This document shows, one piece after another, positions 19,753 through 28,908 of a stretch of 64,000 nucleotides of DNA. Each line of letters opens with the position of its first letter. Positions within the stretch are counted from its first letter, which is position 1. The translations under genes and the position numbers were made by a program. This DNA comes from an uncultured Collinsella sp. (GTDB taxonomy: Bacteria > Actinomycetota > Coriobacteriia > Coriobacteriales > Coriobacteriaceae), in NCBI GenBank assembly GCA_958403385.1, contig CATXXC010000003.1, positions 62,001-126,000 on the forward strand, in the 5' to 3' direction. The notes under the pieces are model-generated. The model ran no database searches, had not been told where the DNA came from, and was given only the letters and a program-made list of their open reading frames with translations.

Positions 19753-21255
19753 CTAGTCCTGGGCTTTGATGCTCGGCAGGAGAATCTGGGCGAGGTAGTC
19801 GGTCTCGAGTTTGGTCGCGGCGCCGGCTTTGCCGTCTTTGCCGACCAGCACTTTTTTGATCTGGCTATAGGTATAGCGGTTGCCGGTCGTAAGTTCGACA
19901 AGCTCAACTGCAGTGTCCATGGGGTAGGTCGACACGGGGTCTTGCGTGCGTCCGTTGATGGTCTGGGGCACCACATACGGATAAACGGGGCCGCTGGCGT
20001 AGACGGTGTAGCCGTTGCCGAGGTTTGCCGCACCCAAAACCGCGTCGCCCTCATCGGGCGTAAAGCTCTCGCCGTCGCGCACCGTGACAAGCGTCACAAG
20101 CGGCGTGTTCGTGTCGCCGGCAAGATATATGCACAGCGTGCTGCCGTTTTGCCAAGTCGCGACTTTGCCGTACCACTCAACGGGAATATCGAGCTGATAC
20201 AGGTCCGTTGCCTTATGTCGAGCATCGGCGTCGCGGGCCGCCTGCGCCTTGCGGGAGCTCACGGCGTTGGTCGCGGCGTCGCGTCGCGCGGTTGCCGCCT
20301 GCTGGAGTACCTTTGCGACCGCGGCGGAATTCACCCCGCCTTCCTCGGCATACTTGGCGGCGGCATCGATCTGGTCGTCGGTCACCGTGTCGGCCGAAGG
20401 CACCTCGAGCTTAAAGGTGGCCTGGGCACTCAAATCCTGCCCATCGCTCTTAATGGCGACCTGCGCCTTGGTGGTCGGGACGGTGTAGATGGTGCCGTCG
20501 GCCGCGATGGGGGAGGCGGCAATGGAGAGCGTGTAATCGCCGGGCAGCAGCTTAACGCCGCGACCGTGCTCGTCAACATAGAGCGTTTCGCTCACGGAAG
20601 AACCGTCGGAATCCTGCCCGCTCACCTGCACGGGAATCTTGGAGCCAGTTGAGCAGTCGAGGCCCGCGGCATGCACGCCAATCTGCACCGACATCATCGT
20701 GTGGGCATTGGCGGCGACAGCGGCAGCCTGCTCTTGTTGATATCCGTTCCAGGCAGCATAGCCTGCACCGCCGGCGACAAGCGCGACGGCCACGACGCCG
20801 GCGACCATCAGATTGCGGCGCTTTGGCGACATCTTGCGATGGCGGACCTCGGCTTCGCGTGCCGAGGGAACGGACGGCAGGGGAATATCGCCCATGGCGA
20901 TGGTCTCATCGACGACAGGAGCAGAGCCTAGGCCGGGGAGCTCGCGGGTCAGCGAATCCTCGGCCGGCAAGCTGTCGAGCAAGATGGTTTCCTCGCTCGT
21001 ATCGGATTCGGTCTGGTCGTCGGCCTCACATTCGGATTCCTCGTGCCCCGCCTCGTCTTCGGTGGGCGCGGCGCCATCGTCTTTTGCATCCTGATCATCG
21101 GGCTGCGCCTCGATTTCCGGCTCATCCTGCGCATCGACGCTCGAATCGTCAAACGCAATCTCGGCCAGCGCGATCTGGTCTAGGCTCTCCAGGGCCTCGG
21201 CGCACGCTTCTGCATCTTGGGCCGCATCCTCTTGGTCCATCGTCTCATCTTTCAT
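19753..21255 (-). CDS. Large membrane-anchored protein, paralogue of the SPOR-like protein at 2787-3932
   Basis: About 500 residues. An acidic cytosolic region (1-200, many Glu/Asp) is followed by basic residues and one membrane segment (LMVAGVVAVALVAGGAGYAAW). The extracytoplasmic part has a beta-rich domain (VQVSGQDSDGSSVSETLYVD) and an Ala-rich helix (VTDDQIDAAAKYAEEGG), both clearly matching the 2787-3932 protein. The C-terminal 150 residues lack the SPOR-like repeat and instead form a different beta-rich domain. The start at 21255 has GGGGG at 5 nt; the longer frame to 21471 runs through a terminator and is not real. Function unknown, probably envelope-associated. Confidence 0.75.
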   Translation of the reverse strand: MKDETMDQEDAAQDAEACAEALESLDQIALAEIAFDDSSVDAQDEPEIEAQPDDQDAKDDGAAPTEDEAGHEESECEADDQTESDTSEETILLDSLPAEDSLTRELPGLGSAPVVDETIAMGDIPLPSVPSAREAEVRHRKMSPKRRNLMVAGVVAVALVAGGAGYAAWNGYQQEQAAAVAANAHTMMSVQIGVHAAGLDCSTGSKIPVQVSGQDSDGSSVSETLYVDEHGRGVKLLPGDYTLSIAASPIAADGTIYTVPTTKAQVAIKSDGQDLSAQATFKLEVPSADTVTDDQIDAAAKYAEEGGVNSAAVAKVLQQAATARRDAATNAVSSRKAQAARDADARHKATDLYQLDIPVEWYGKVATWQNGSTLCIYLAGDTNTPLVTLVTVRDGESFTPDEGDAVLGAANLGNGYTVYASGPVYPYVVPQTINGRTQDPVSTYPMDTAVELVELTTGNRYTYSQIKKVLVGKDGKAGAATKLETDYLAQILLPSIKAQD

Positions 21256-21384
21256 ATATCCCCCAAGCTCAATATCGGGACAACACTGTACCCAAAAACG
21301 GGACCCCATAGAGCCGCCGCATGATTTGAAATCCGATTTTAAATATGCGCATGTTTTTGAATAGATGAATAGAGGCGCGACGAC

Positions 21385-21425
21385 AAAAGCCCCCGAAAAG
21401 CGAGCGAAACGCTTTCCGGGGGCTC
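21385..21425 (-). terminator. Terminator of the DUF5692-type membrane gene
   Basis: GCCCCCGAAAAGCG pairs with CGCTTTCCGGGGGC. On the minus strand it ends in TTTTG, about 80 nt beyond the stop at 21503. Confidence 0.85.
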
Positions 21426-21502
21426 TGCGAGACATTGGATTGAAAATCCTGGCGGGCGGGCCTATGCCCAAGTGCCAACAGCGACCAACATGTTACTCGG
21501 TG

Positions 21503-22510
21503 TTACTCGGCGTGCGCGTAATCAACCTTGGCGCGGCGAGCGGTAGCCTTCTCCCAATCGCTGGTGCCCTCAAAGACATCCTGCTTGTAGGGGTTGCGGC
21601 TGAGCTTTTTGGCACGGTAGGCGATGTAGATGATTGCGGCGACATTGGCGACCAGTGCGGCGATCGAGACCGCGGTGGCGGCGCCGGGGTCGAGCGTGGA
21701 GTGGGTCACAAAGATGGACTCCTCCTGGAAGTACGGGAACACCTGGGCAAACATGCACCAAATGGCCAGCGTAAAGGCGCGGTTCTGGATCCAGCCGCCC
21801 TTGTTCCAGATAAAGGCGGCGACGGTGGGCGCCAGCAGCAGCGCAAAGCCGCAGAACCAGGAGTGGGTGGGCAGGCAGTTGTAGGTGTAGCAGAAGTTCC
21901 AGATATCGTAGGCGATGATGTAGACCCAGGTCATGTCGGGCCACAGCATATCGGTCTGATCCTCGGAGGCGTAGACGCTCCACCAACCGGTCATGCAGAA
22001 GATGTTGATGATACCGGCGATGCCGTTGAACACGTTGTTCCAGCCGGCCAGCTGCGTAGCACCTTCGGAGGTGACCCAGGTGGACTCGCCCAGGACAAAG
22101 AAGTGATAGGCGCTCTCGAAGTCGGACACGACGGCGATCATGATGTTGATGGCGACGATCACAAACGGCCATGCGCGGAACCAATGCGCCTTGCCGATCT
22201 TGCCCCACTGATACTTAATGGCAATGAAGCCCCAGCAGCCGGCCAGCGCCGCGTATACCTTGGCGTAGTGGAACCAGCTGTTCTGGTACACATGGGTGGG
22301 GTTGGTGAGCGCCCACTCGGCGCCCTGCGAAACGCCGATGGCGATGGCGACGCAGTAGATGGTCATGGCCAGCGGAGCCACGCCAAAGATGATTGCCGCG
22401 CCCAGCTTAGTGCGGCGGCCGACCTCGTTGAGCACGATGAGGCCAATAAAGACCATGGCCCAGCCGGCCCAGTGGATAAGGGTATCGCTACCCCAAACAT
22501 CGAACAGCAT
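21503..22510 (-). CDS. Multi-spanning membrane protein, DUF5692-like
   Basis: 335 residues with eight or nine hydrophobic segments. It is rich in Trp and aromatic residues (YNCLPTHSWFCGFALLLAP, WNNVFNGIAGIINIFCMTGW). I assign it to the DUF5692-type family from memory, with moderate confidence; no transport or enzymatic activity is established. AAAGGAGA precedes ATG. It lies 63 nt downstream of the TetR gene on the same strand, so it is probably in the TetR operon. Confidence 0.7.
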   Translation of the reverse strand: MLFDVWGSDTLIHWAGWAMVFIGLIVLNEVGRRTKLGAAIIFGVAPLAMTIYCVAIAIGVSQGAEWALTNPTHVYQNSWFHYAKVYAALAGCWGFIAIKYQWGKIGKAHWFRAWPFVIVAINIMIAVVSDFESAYHFFVLGESTWVTSEGATQLAGWNNVFNGIAGIINIFCMTGWWSVYASEDQTDMLWPDMTWVYIIAYDIWNFCYTYNCLPTHSWFCGFALLLAPTVAAFIWNKGGWIQNRAFTLAIWCMFAQVFPYFQEESIFVTHSTLDPGAATAVSIAALVANVAAIIYIAYRAKKLSRNPYKQDVFEGTSDWEKATARRAKVDYAHAE

Positions 22511-22573
22511 GCTGCTCTCCTTTCACACGCCCGCGGCCCCTCTTCCGATCGCGGGCAGTTTGGCCAAATGTCG

Positions 22574-23236
22574 TCAGTTCTGGGGCTTGCGCTCCGGATA
22601 CTTGGCGGTATAGCCCTCGATGTGGAGTGTCGAGGCGATGATTTCCTTGACCGTCTCGTCGGGCACATCGGGGTGCGTGCGGATATACATCAACAACCCC
22701 ATGATGAGGGTGTAGAACGTCTCGTAGACATGGTCGATGCGTAGCTCATGATGGGCGACAAAATCCACCACGGTGGTGTCGCAGATATACTGCGCCACGC
22801 GCTGGACCACGTTGTGCAAAAAGCCGCCGTAGAGCGCGCCGCTGCTTGAGGTGAGCGTACTCGGCAGCTCGTGGCCGCTGACGACCAGGCGCTTGAAGAG
22901 CGGGGCGACGGTGTCGAGTGCGCCCTCGATATCACCGGCGATGCGGCTGGCATTCCACTGCTCGAGCTCGGCGATAAAACCGTCGATTGCCTCGTCCATG
23001 ACAGCGGTGACGGCGGCGTCCATATCGGCAAAGTAGTGGTAGAACAATGAGCGCGTGCAGCCGGCGCGTTTGGTCACGGCCGAGACAGATAGATGCGACA
23101 CACCCAGCTCGGAACTCACGGTGCGCACGGCGGCGAGGATCTCGCGACGGCGTTCGTCGCCCGTCAGACGTTTGGCCGTGCTGTCGGGCGCGGGGACGGC
23201 ATCGGCCACAGAGGTATCTGCTGTGTTGTTGCCCAT
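22574..23236 (-). CDS. TetR-family transcriptional regulator
   Basis: 220 residues. The N-terminal helix-turn-helix (RREILAAVRTVSSELGVSHL, VTKRAGCTRSLFYHYFADMD) is typical TetR. The C-terminal all-helical domain would bind a ligand, unidentified. The start at 23236 (MGNNT) has AAAGGCGG 7 nt upstream; ATG 23275 is in frame but without a site. The gene diverges from the Fe-S/FAD oxidoreductase, and two 15-bp palindromes lie in the 187-bp spacer. It probably controls both directions, including the DUF5692-like gene. Confidence 0.9.
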   Translation of the reverse strand: MGNNTADTSVADAVPAPDSTAKRLTGDERRREILAAVRTVSSELGVSHLSVSAVTKRAGCTRSLFYHYFADMDAAVTAVMDEAIDGFIAELEQWNASRIAGDIEGALDTVAPLFKRLVVSGHELPSTLTSSSGALYGGFLHNVVQRVAQYICDTTVVDFVAHHELRIDHVYETFYTLIMGLLMYIRTHPDVPDETVKEIIASTLHIEGYTAKYPERKPQN

Positions 23237-23294
23237 GTTTTGCCGCCTTTCATCCTCTTTTGCCTGACCGTTCACCTAACAGTCTTGAATATTG

Positions 23295-23332
23295 TTGACG
23301 GTTCGTCAATACTGTTTTTGACACAATGTCAA
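23295..23332. promoter_or_regulatory. Twin TetR operators
   Basis: Two perfect palindromes of the form TTGACR-N3-YGTCAA: TTGACGGTTCGTCAA (23295-23309) and TTGACACAATGTCAA (23318-23332), centres 23 bp apart. They lie in the divergent promoter between the TetR gene and the oxidoreductase. Confidence 0.75.
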
Positions 23333-23423
23333 CAATAACGGGTGAACGGCGTGGGGGCATGTCGAGCCCGTAAAAAGAGGGGCGCTGCGTGCCTGCCAGG
23401 TTGCGGCAAGAGAAGGGACGACT

Positions 23424-26201
23424 ATGATTCTCAACGGACCGGGGATTAGCTACACCGAGCCCGATATCGGTGCGGAGTTTGTGCCGCCGCTGCCGGAGCA
23501 TCCGCGCGAGGCCATCGTCAAACTGTGCGAGCACTGCACTAACCGCCTGCTGCATCGCGACGAGCTGCTGGGCTACGAGTACTGGTCGTTTGCCGAGGCC
23601 GCGACTGACGAGCAGGCCGAGGTACTCTGCAAGATGAAGATGCGCCGTCCCTACACGCTGCCCGAGATGGTCAAGCTCACCGGCATGCCCGAGGCCCAGA
23701 TCGAGAAGATGCTCGACGATATGAGCTACACGGGCCTGCTCGAGTACAACTGGGAAAATCCCGAGCGCGCCAAGCAATGGGTGTTGCCCATGCTGGTGCC
23801 GGGTTCCGCCGAGTTTCTCAACATGCGCGTGAGCCAGCTCGAGGAGCACCCGGTCTACGCCAAGTTCTTTGAACAGGCATCCAAGGGCCCGCTGTCCAAG
23901 GCCACGCCGATGGTGCCGCCCGGAGGTGCCGGTATCGGCATGCACGTCATTCCGGTCGAGAAGGCCATCGATGCCGCAAGCACCTCGGTGCCGATTGAGC
24001 ATATTGAGCACTGGCTCGACAAATACGAGGGTAAGTATGCCGCCAGCACCTGCAGCTGTCGCGCGAGCCGTCGCGTGATGGGTGAGGGCTGCGCCGACGA
24101 CCCGGCCGATTGGTGCATCGCCGTGGGCGATATGGCCGACTACGTGGTCGAGACCGATCGTGGCCATTACGTGACCCGCGACGAGGTTTACGACATCCTG
24201 CGCCAGGCCGAGGACAACGGCTTTGTGCACCAGATCACCAACATCGACGGCGAGAACAAGATCTTCGCCATCTGCAACTGTAACGTCAACGTGTGCTACG
24301 CCCTGCGCACCTCGCAGCTATTCAACACGCCCAACCTGTCGCGCTCGGCCTATGTCGCCAAGGTCGAGAAGGACAAGTGCGTTGCCTGCGGTCGCTGCGT
24401 TGAGGTGTGTCCGGCCGGCGCCGCCAAGCTGGGCCAGAAGCTCTGCAGCAAAAAGGCGGGCGGACGGGTCCCCGAGTATCCGCGCCAGGAGCTGCCCGAT
24501 GCCACCAAGTGGGACCACACCAAGTGGTCGCCCAACTACCGCAACGACAACCGCATCGAGACGCACAAGTCCGGCACCGCGCCCTGCAAGACGGCCTGCC
24601 CCGCGCATGTTGCCGTTCAGGGTTATTTGAAGCTCGCGGCGCAGGGTCGCTATGACGAGGCCCTAGCACTCATTAAGCGCGAGAACCCGCTGCCCGCTAT
24701 CTGCGGCCGTGTGTGCAACCGCCGCTGTGAGGATGCCTGCACCCGCGGCCGTGTGGACGCCGCCGTGGCCATCGACGAGGTCAAGAAGTTTATCGCCCAG
24801 CGCGATCTGGACGCCGCGACCCGCTATGTCCCGCCCGTGGTGACGCCGACGCGTGCCGGCGGCTTCGACCAGAAGATCGCCATCATCGGTGCCGGCCCGG
24901 CCGGTCTGTCCTGCGCTTTTTATCTGGCCGAGAAGGGCTATAAGCCCGTCGTGTTCGAGAAGAACGAGCGTCCGGGCGGCATGCTCACCTACGGTATTCC
25001 CAGCTTTAAGCTGGAGAAGGACGTTATCGAGGCCGAGGTCGAGATCATTCGCCTGATGGGTGCCGAGTTCCGCTATGGCGTGGAGGTCGGTCGCGATGTG
25101 ACGCTCGATGAGCTGCGCGAGCAGGGTTTTAAGGCCTTTTATGTTGCCATCGGCTGCCAGGGCGGCCGCCTTGCCGGTATTCCGGGCGAGGATGCCGAGG
25201 ACGTGACCGTGGCCGTCGACTTCTTGCGCGAGGTCAACAGCGGCAAGATCGACGCGCTACCCGGCCGCACCATCGTAGTGGGCGGCGGCAACGTGGCTAT
25301 CGACGTGACCCGCAACGCCTGCCGTCTGGGCTCCGAGCATGTTGAGATGTTCTGCCTGGAGAGCGAGGCCCAGATGCCCGCCAGCGAGGAAGAGCGTCGC
25401 GAGGCCGTTGAGGACGGCGCTCACATCAGCTGCGGCTGGGGTCCCAAGGAGGTTCACCTGGACGAGTCCGGCCGTGTGTGCGGTATCACCTTCAAGCGCT
25501 GCACGCGTGTCTTTGACGACGAGGGCCGTTTTGCGCCCGAGTACGACGAGAACGATCTGCGCCGTGTCGATGCCGATCGTGTGGTCATGTCGATTGGCCA
25601 GTCCATTGTGTGGGGCGACCTGCTGGCTGGCTCCAAGGTGGAGCTTGGCCGCGGCCAGGGTGCCCTTGCCGACCCCCAGACCTATCAGACCGCTGAGCCC
25701 GACATCTTTGTGGGCGGCGATGTCTATACTGGCCCCAGCTTCGCCATCGATGCCATCGCCGCCGGCCACGAGGCCGCCGTGTCCATCCATCGCTTTGTGC
25801 AGCCGGGCTCCACGCTCACCATCGGCCGCAACCAGCGCCGCTACACCGCGCTCGACCGCGACGATGTCGTGATCGAGAGCTATGACAACGCGAGCCGCGA
25901 GGTGGCGCATGTTAACCGCGACCGCGAGAAGGCTGCGCCCTTTAGCGAGTACGTCGAGACCTTTACCGAAGAGCAGGTGCGCGCCGAGACCGCCCGTTGC
26001 CTGGGTTGCGGTGCCTCGATCGTCGACCCCAACAAGTGCATCGGCTGCGGCCTGTGCACCACCAAGTGCGCGTTCGACGCCATCCATCTGGATCGCGACC
26101 GCCCCGAGTGCTCCACGATGGTCAAATACGAGCAAAAGCTCCCAAGCCTGGGCAAGTACGCGCTCAAGCGCGCCATCAAGATTAAGTTCGGTCGCAAGTA
26201 A
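23424..26201 (+). CDS. Multi-cluster Fe-S/FAD NAD(P)-dependent oxidoreductase (GltD-like fusion)
   Basis: 925-residue redox protein. Residues 1-300 hold a CxxC (CEHC, 35-38), a winged-helix-like piece (75-107) and further Cys clusters (CSC at 210-212, C223, C231, ICNCNVNVC 284-291). Residues 319-333 are a ferredoxin motif, CVACGRCVEVCPAG. Residues 388-460 match the N-terminal Fe-S domain of glutamate synthase small subunit (CKTACP, CGRVCNRRCEDAC). FAD binding is IIGAGPAGLSCAFYLAEKG (about 487-505), and NAD(P) binding is VVGGGNVAIDVTRNACRLG. The C terminus has CIGCGLCTTKCAFDAI. It most likely moves electrons between NAD(P)H and ferredoxin or a bound partner, as in NfnB-like enzymes; the acceptor is unknown. 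It is followed by the hypA-like gene. Confidence 0.85.
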   Translation: MILNGPGISYTEPDIGAEFVPPLPEHPREAIVKLCEHCTNRLLHRDELLGYEYWSFAEAATDEQAEVLCKMKMRRPYTLPEMVKLTGMPEAQIEKMLDDMSYTGLLEYNWENPERAKQWVLPMLVPGSAEFLNMRVSQLEEHPVYAKFFEQASKGPLSKATPMVPPGGAGIGMHVIPVEKAIDAASTSVPIEHIEHWLDKYEGKYAASTCSCRASRRVMGEGCADDPADWCIAVGDMADYVVETDRGHYVTRDEVYDILRQAEDNGFVHQITNIDGENKIFAICNCNVNVCYALRTSQLFNTPNLSRSAYVAKVEKDKCVACGRCVEVCPAGAAKLGQKLCSKKAGGRVPEYPRQELPDATKWDHTKWSPNYRNDNRIETHKSGTAPCKTACPAHVAVQGYLKLAAQGRYDEALALIKRENPLPAICGRVCNRRCEDACTRGRVDAAVAIDEVKKFIAQRDLDAATRYVPPVVTPTRAGGFDQKIAIIGAGPAGLSCAFYLAEKGYKPVVFEKNERPGGMLTYGIPSFKLEKDVIEAEVEIIRLMGAEFRYGVEVGRDVTLDELREQGFKAFYVAIGCQGGRLAGIPGEDAEDVTVAVDFLREVNSGKIDALPGRTIVVGGGNVAIDVTRNACRLGSEHVEMFCLESEAQMPASEEERREAVEDGAHISCGWGPKEVHLDESGRVCGITFKRCTRVFDDEGRFAPEYDENDLRRVDADRVVMSIGQSIVWGDLLAGSKVELGRGQGALADPQTYQTAEPDIFVGGDVYTGPSFAIDAIAAGHEAAVSIHRFVQPGSTLTIGRNQRRYTALDRDDVVIESYDNASREVAHVNRDREKAAPFSEYVETFTEEQVRAETARCLGCGASIVDPNKCIGCGLCTTKCAFDAIHLDRDRPECSTMVKYEQKLPSLGKYALKRAIKIKFGRK

Positions 26202-26231
26202 GTAGCCATAACGGGAACGGCGGAAGAAAAA

Positions 26232-26660
26232 GTGCATGAATTGGGGATCGTTTACCACATCATTCGCGATGTCGAGAATGTAGCGCGCGCTCATGGCGTG
26301 CGTCGCGTTTCGAGCGTAACGTTGCTGTTGGGCGAGGTCTCGGGCGTCGTTCCCGACTTGCTGCTCGACGCTTGGCGCTGGGCAGCAGATAAAAAGCCTA
26401 TCGCGCAGGGCGCGGAGCTTGTTGTGGAGCCCGTCGAGGCTGTGACGCATTGCGAGGCATGTGGCCGCGACTACGCGACGGTCGAGCACGGCAAGACCTG
26501 TCCCCATTGCGGTAGCGGCGAGACATACCTGCTGCAGGGCCAAGAGGTCATGATCAAACAGATCGAGACCCCCGAAGAGGATCCGGCAGACGCTGCTCCT
26601 GACGGCTTCTCCGACGCCCCCGATGCCGTCGACGCCGCCAACCCACTCCACATCGCCTAG
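26232..26660 (+). CDS. hypA: HypA-like hydrogenase nickel-insertion protein
   Basis: 142 residues. HypA delivers nickel to [NiFe] hydrogenase. The GTG start gives fMet-His-Glu-Leu, preserving the invariant nickel-binding MHE N terminus, which fixes this start. The zinc site has two CxxC pairs (HCEACGRDY, TCPHCGSGE). The last 25 residues form an acidic, Ala/Asp-rich tail beyond the normal about 115 residues. It lies 30 nt after the Fe-S/FAD oxidoreductase, so they are probably cotranscribed. No hydrogenase structural or other hyp gene is in the window. Confidence 0.9.
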   Translation: MHELGIVYHIIRDVENVARAHGVRRVSSVTLLLGEVSGVVPDLLLDAWRWAADKKPIAQGAELVVEPVEAVTHCEACGRDYATVEHGKTCPHCGSGETYLLQGQEVMIKQIETPEEDPADAAPDGFSDAPDAVDAANPLHIA

Positions 26661-27065
26661 GATTCCCTATAAGTTGCGGTGAAATAGTTCCTAAATCCAG
26701 CCTTCTGGCTCTTAAACAAGAACTATTCCACCGCAACTATTTTGAGTGGTTTCATAGACCATAAGTCACGAAAATAGTCAAGCCATGTCTGTTTAAACAA
26801 AATAGCGGCAGTACAAGCGCATTCGCGCTTGCCTAAAATCGATATTAATGAACAGCCTGCTTGTATCTGTAAAATGCTTGGCTTGATGAGCGACGCCTTG
26901 TCGTGTAATGAGTCAAAAAGCAGTAACGTAATCAACTTGTAACAAACCTAGACGTTTAAACAAATAATCCAACCTTTTGCGGATTTAGCTATAATTCCAC
27001 AAACCAAACAGCTATACTCCTTTCATGTCGTGTAGGAAATACGTAGACAAAAAGGAGGTTATGTG
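26661..27065. other. Intergenic region before the mannose PTS, 405 bp
   Basis: No gene is supported. Contains copy 2 of the dispersed palindrome (26671-26738) and an A+T-rich promoter zone with TATAAT at 26990-26995. AAAGGAGG at 27052-27059 is the ribosome site of the IIAB gene. Confidence 0.6.
26671..26738. repeat. Dispersed palindrome, AGTTGCGGTGAAATAG family, copy 2
   Basis: AAGTTGCGGTGAAATAGTTC and GAACTATTCCACCGCAACT form inverted arms around about 29 nt. Confidence 0.85.
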
Positions 27066-28055
27066 ATGGTAAGTATTGTTCTTGCTAGCCACGGGGACTT
27101 GGCAGCTGGAATCAAGCAGACGGGCTCGATGGTCTTTGGCGATCAGCCGTCTGTTGCCGTGGTCTCGCTCGAGCCGAGCATGGGCCCCGACGATTTCCGT
27201 GCCAAGGTCGAGGAAGCAGTCGCTTCCTTCGAGGACCAGGAGCAGGTGCTCTTCCTCGTTGATCTGTGGGGCGGCACGCCGTTCAACCAGATCAGCGGGC
27301 TCATCGAGGGCCATGATTCCTGGGCTATCGTCACCGGTGTCAACCTGCCTATGCTCATCGAGGCATATTCGCAGCGCTTTGACGCAAAGAACACTGCACA
27401 TGCGATCGCAAAACATCTCGTGACTGAGGCTAAGGCTGGCGTGCGCGTCAAGCCCGAGTCTCTGGAGCCCGAGGAGAAGAAGCCGGCTGCGGCCGCCGCT
27501 GCTCCTGCAGGCGCCATCCCTCCGGGAACGGTCATCGGCGATGGGCACATCAAGATCGCCCACGTCCGTATCGACACCCGTCTGCTTCATGGTCAGGTGG
27601 CCACCACGTGGACCAAGCAGATCAACCCCAACCGCATCATCGTGGTTTCCGACGGCGTTGCTCACGACGAGCTCCGCAAGACCATGATCGAGCAGGCTGC
27701 CCCTCCGGGAGTCCATGCCAACGTCGTGCCCATCAAGAAGATGGCCGAGGTCGTCAAGGACACGCGCTTTGGTGACACCAAGGCCATGCTGCTCTTTGAG
27801 AACCCGCAGGATCTGCTCAAGGCCATCGAGGCCGGTGTCGACATCAAGGAAGTCAACATCGGTTCCATGGCTCACTCCAAGGGCAAGGTCGTCGTCACCA
27901 ACGCCGTCGCTATGGGCGATGATGACGTTAAGACTCTCGAGGCCCTCAAGGCCAAGGGCGTCAAGTTCGAGGTCCGCAAGGTTCCTTCGGATTCCTCCGA
28001 GGATCTCGACGCCATGTTGAAGAAAGCTAAGGCCGAACTGGCCGCTCAAGCATAG
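27066..28055 (+). CDS. manX: PTS mannose-family EIIAB component
   Basis: Phosphorelay part of a mannose-type sugar importer. Residues 1-125 are EIIA (VSIVLASHGDLAAG, with phosphorylated His9; LFLVDLWGGTPFNQ). A Pro/Ala linker spans 136-155. Residues 162-329 are EIIB (HVRIDTRLLHGQVATTW, phospho-His175). Fused IIAB is the usual arrangement in mannose/glucose systems. ATG 27066 lies 6 nt after AAAGGAGG; the GTG at 27063 is less well placed. First gene of the IIAB-IIC-IID operon. Confidence 0.95.
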   Translation: MVSIVLASHGDLAAGIKQTGSMVFGDQPSVAVVSLEPSMGPDDFRAKVEEAVASFEDQEQVLFLVDLWGGTPFNQISGLIEGHDSWAIVTGVNLPMLIEAYSQRFDAKNTAHAIAKHLVTEAKAGVRVKPESLEPEEKKPAAAAAAPAGAIPPGTVIGDGHIKIAHVRIDTRLLHGQVATTWTKQINPNRIIVVSDGVAHDELRKTMIEQAAPPGVHANVVPIKKMAEVVKDTRFGDTKAMLLFENPQDLLKAIEAGVDIKEVNIGSMAHSKGKVVVTNAVAMGDDDVKTLEALKAKGVKFEVRKVPSDSSEDLDAMLKKAKAELAAQA

Positions 28056-28073
28056 TAAAGGAGGGTCCGATAC

Positions 28074-28892
28074 ATGTCTGCAATCACTATTCTGCTTGTT
28101 GCGATTGTCGCGTTGCTTGCCGGTATGGAAGGCATTCTGGATGAGTTCCAGTTCCATCAGCCGCTCGTGGCATGCACGCTTATCGGTCTCGTAACCGGTC
28201 ACCTTCAGGAGGGCATCCTCCTGGGCGGTTCGCTCCAGATGATGGCCCTTGGCTGGGCTAACGTCGGCGCCGCTGTCGCGCCTGACGCCGCTCTGGCCTC
28301 GGTCGCTTCTTCGATCATCATGGTGCTCGCCCTCAACGGTGGCGCCACCGATTCGGCCAAGGCCGTTACCACCGCTATCGCCGTCGCCGTCCCACTGTCG
28401 GTCGCTGGTCTGTTCCTGACCATGATCTGCCGTACCATTGCTACCGCTATCGCTCACGCCATGGACGGTTGCGCCGAGAAGGGCGACTTCTCCGGCATCG
28501 AGCGCTGGCAGTATGCTGCCATCCTCATGCAGGGCCTTCGTATCGCCATCCCGGCAGTGCTTCTGTGCGTCATCCCGGCCGAGGCCGTTACCAACGCGCT
28601 TAACGCTATGCCCGACTGGCTGTCCGGCGGCATGGCTGTCGGCGGCGGCATGGTCGCTTCCGTCGGTTACGCCATGGTCATCAACATGATGGCCACCAAG
28701 GAGACCTGGCCGTTCTTCGTCCTCGGCTTTGTCCTTGCTGCCATCCCTCAGCTCACGCTGATAGCCCTTGGTCTCATCGGCATCTCCCTTGCCCTCATCT
28801 ACCTTGGCCTTAAGGATCTGGCCAAGCAGGGTGGCGGCATGGGCGGTGGCTCCGGCGACCCGCTCGGCGACATTCTGAACGATTACGAGTAG
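28074..28892 (+). CDS. manY: PTS mannose-family EIIC component
   Basis: 272-residue membrane permease subunit. Family features are LVACTLIGLVTGHLQEGILLG in part, QMMALGWANVGAAVAPD, and repeated hydrophobic segments; the C terminus is Gly-rich and cytosolic. AAGGAGGGT precedes ATG at normal spacing, 18 nt after the IIAB stop. Together with IID it forms the sugar channel. Confidence 0.95.
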   Translation: MSAITILLVAIVALLAGMEGILDEFQFHQPLVACTLIGLVTGHLQEGILLGGSLQMMALGWANVGAAVAPDAALASVASSIIMVLALNGGATDSAKAVTTAIAVAVPLSVAGLFLTMICRTIATAIAHAMDGCAEKGDFSGIERWQYAAILMQGLRIAIPAVLLCVIPAEAVTNALNAMPDWLSGGMAVGGGMVASVGYAMVINMMATKETWPFFVLGFVLAAIPQLTLIALGLIGISLALIYLGLKDLAKQGGGMGGGSGDPLGDILNDYE

Positions 28893-28908
28893 GAGGGGAG
28901 TGATACAT

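Noticed and set aside
19753..21471. Long N-terminal extension of the membrane protein to 21471
   Set aside because: The extension crosses a strong terminator of the neighbouring gene, and a good ribosome site precedes ATG 21255.
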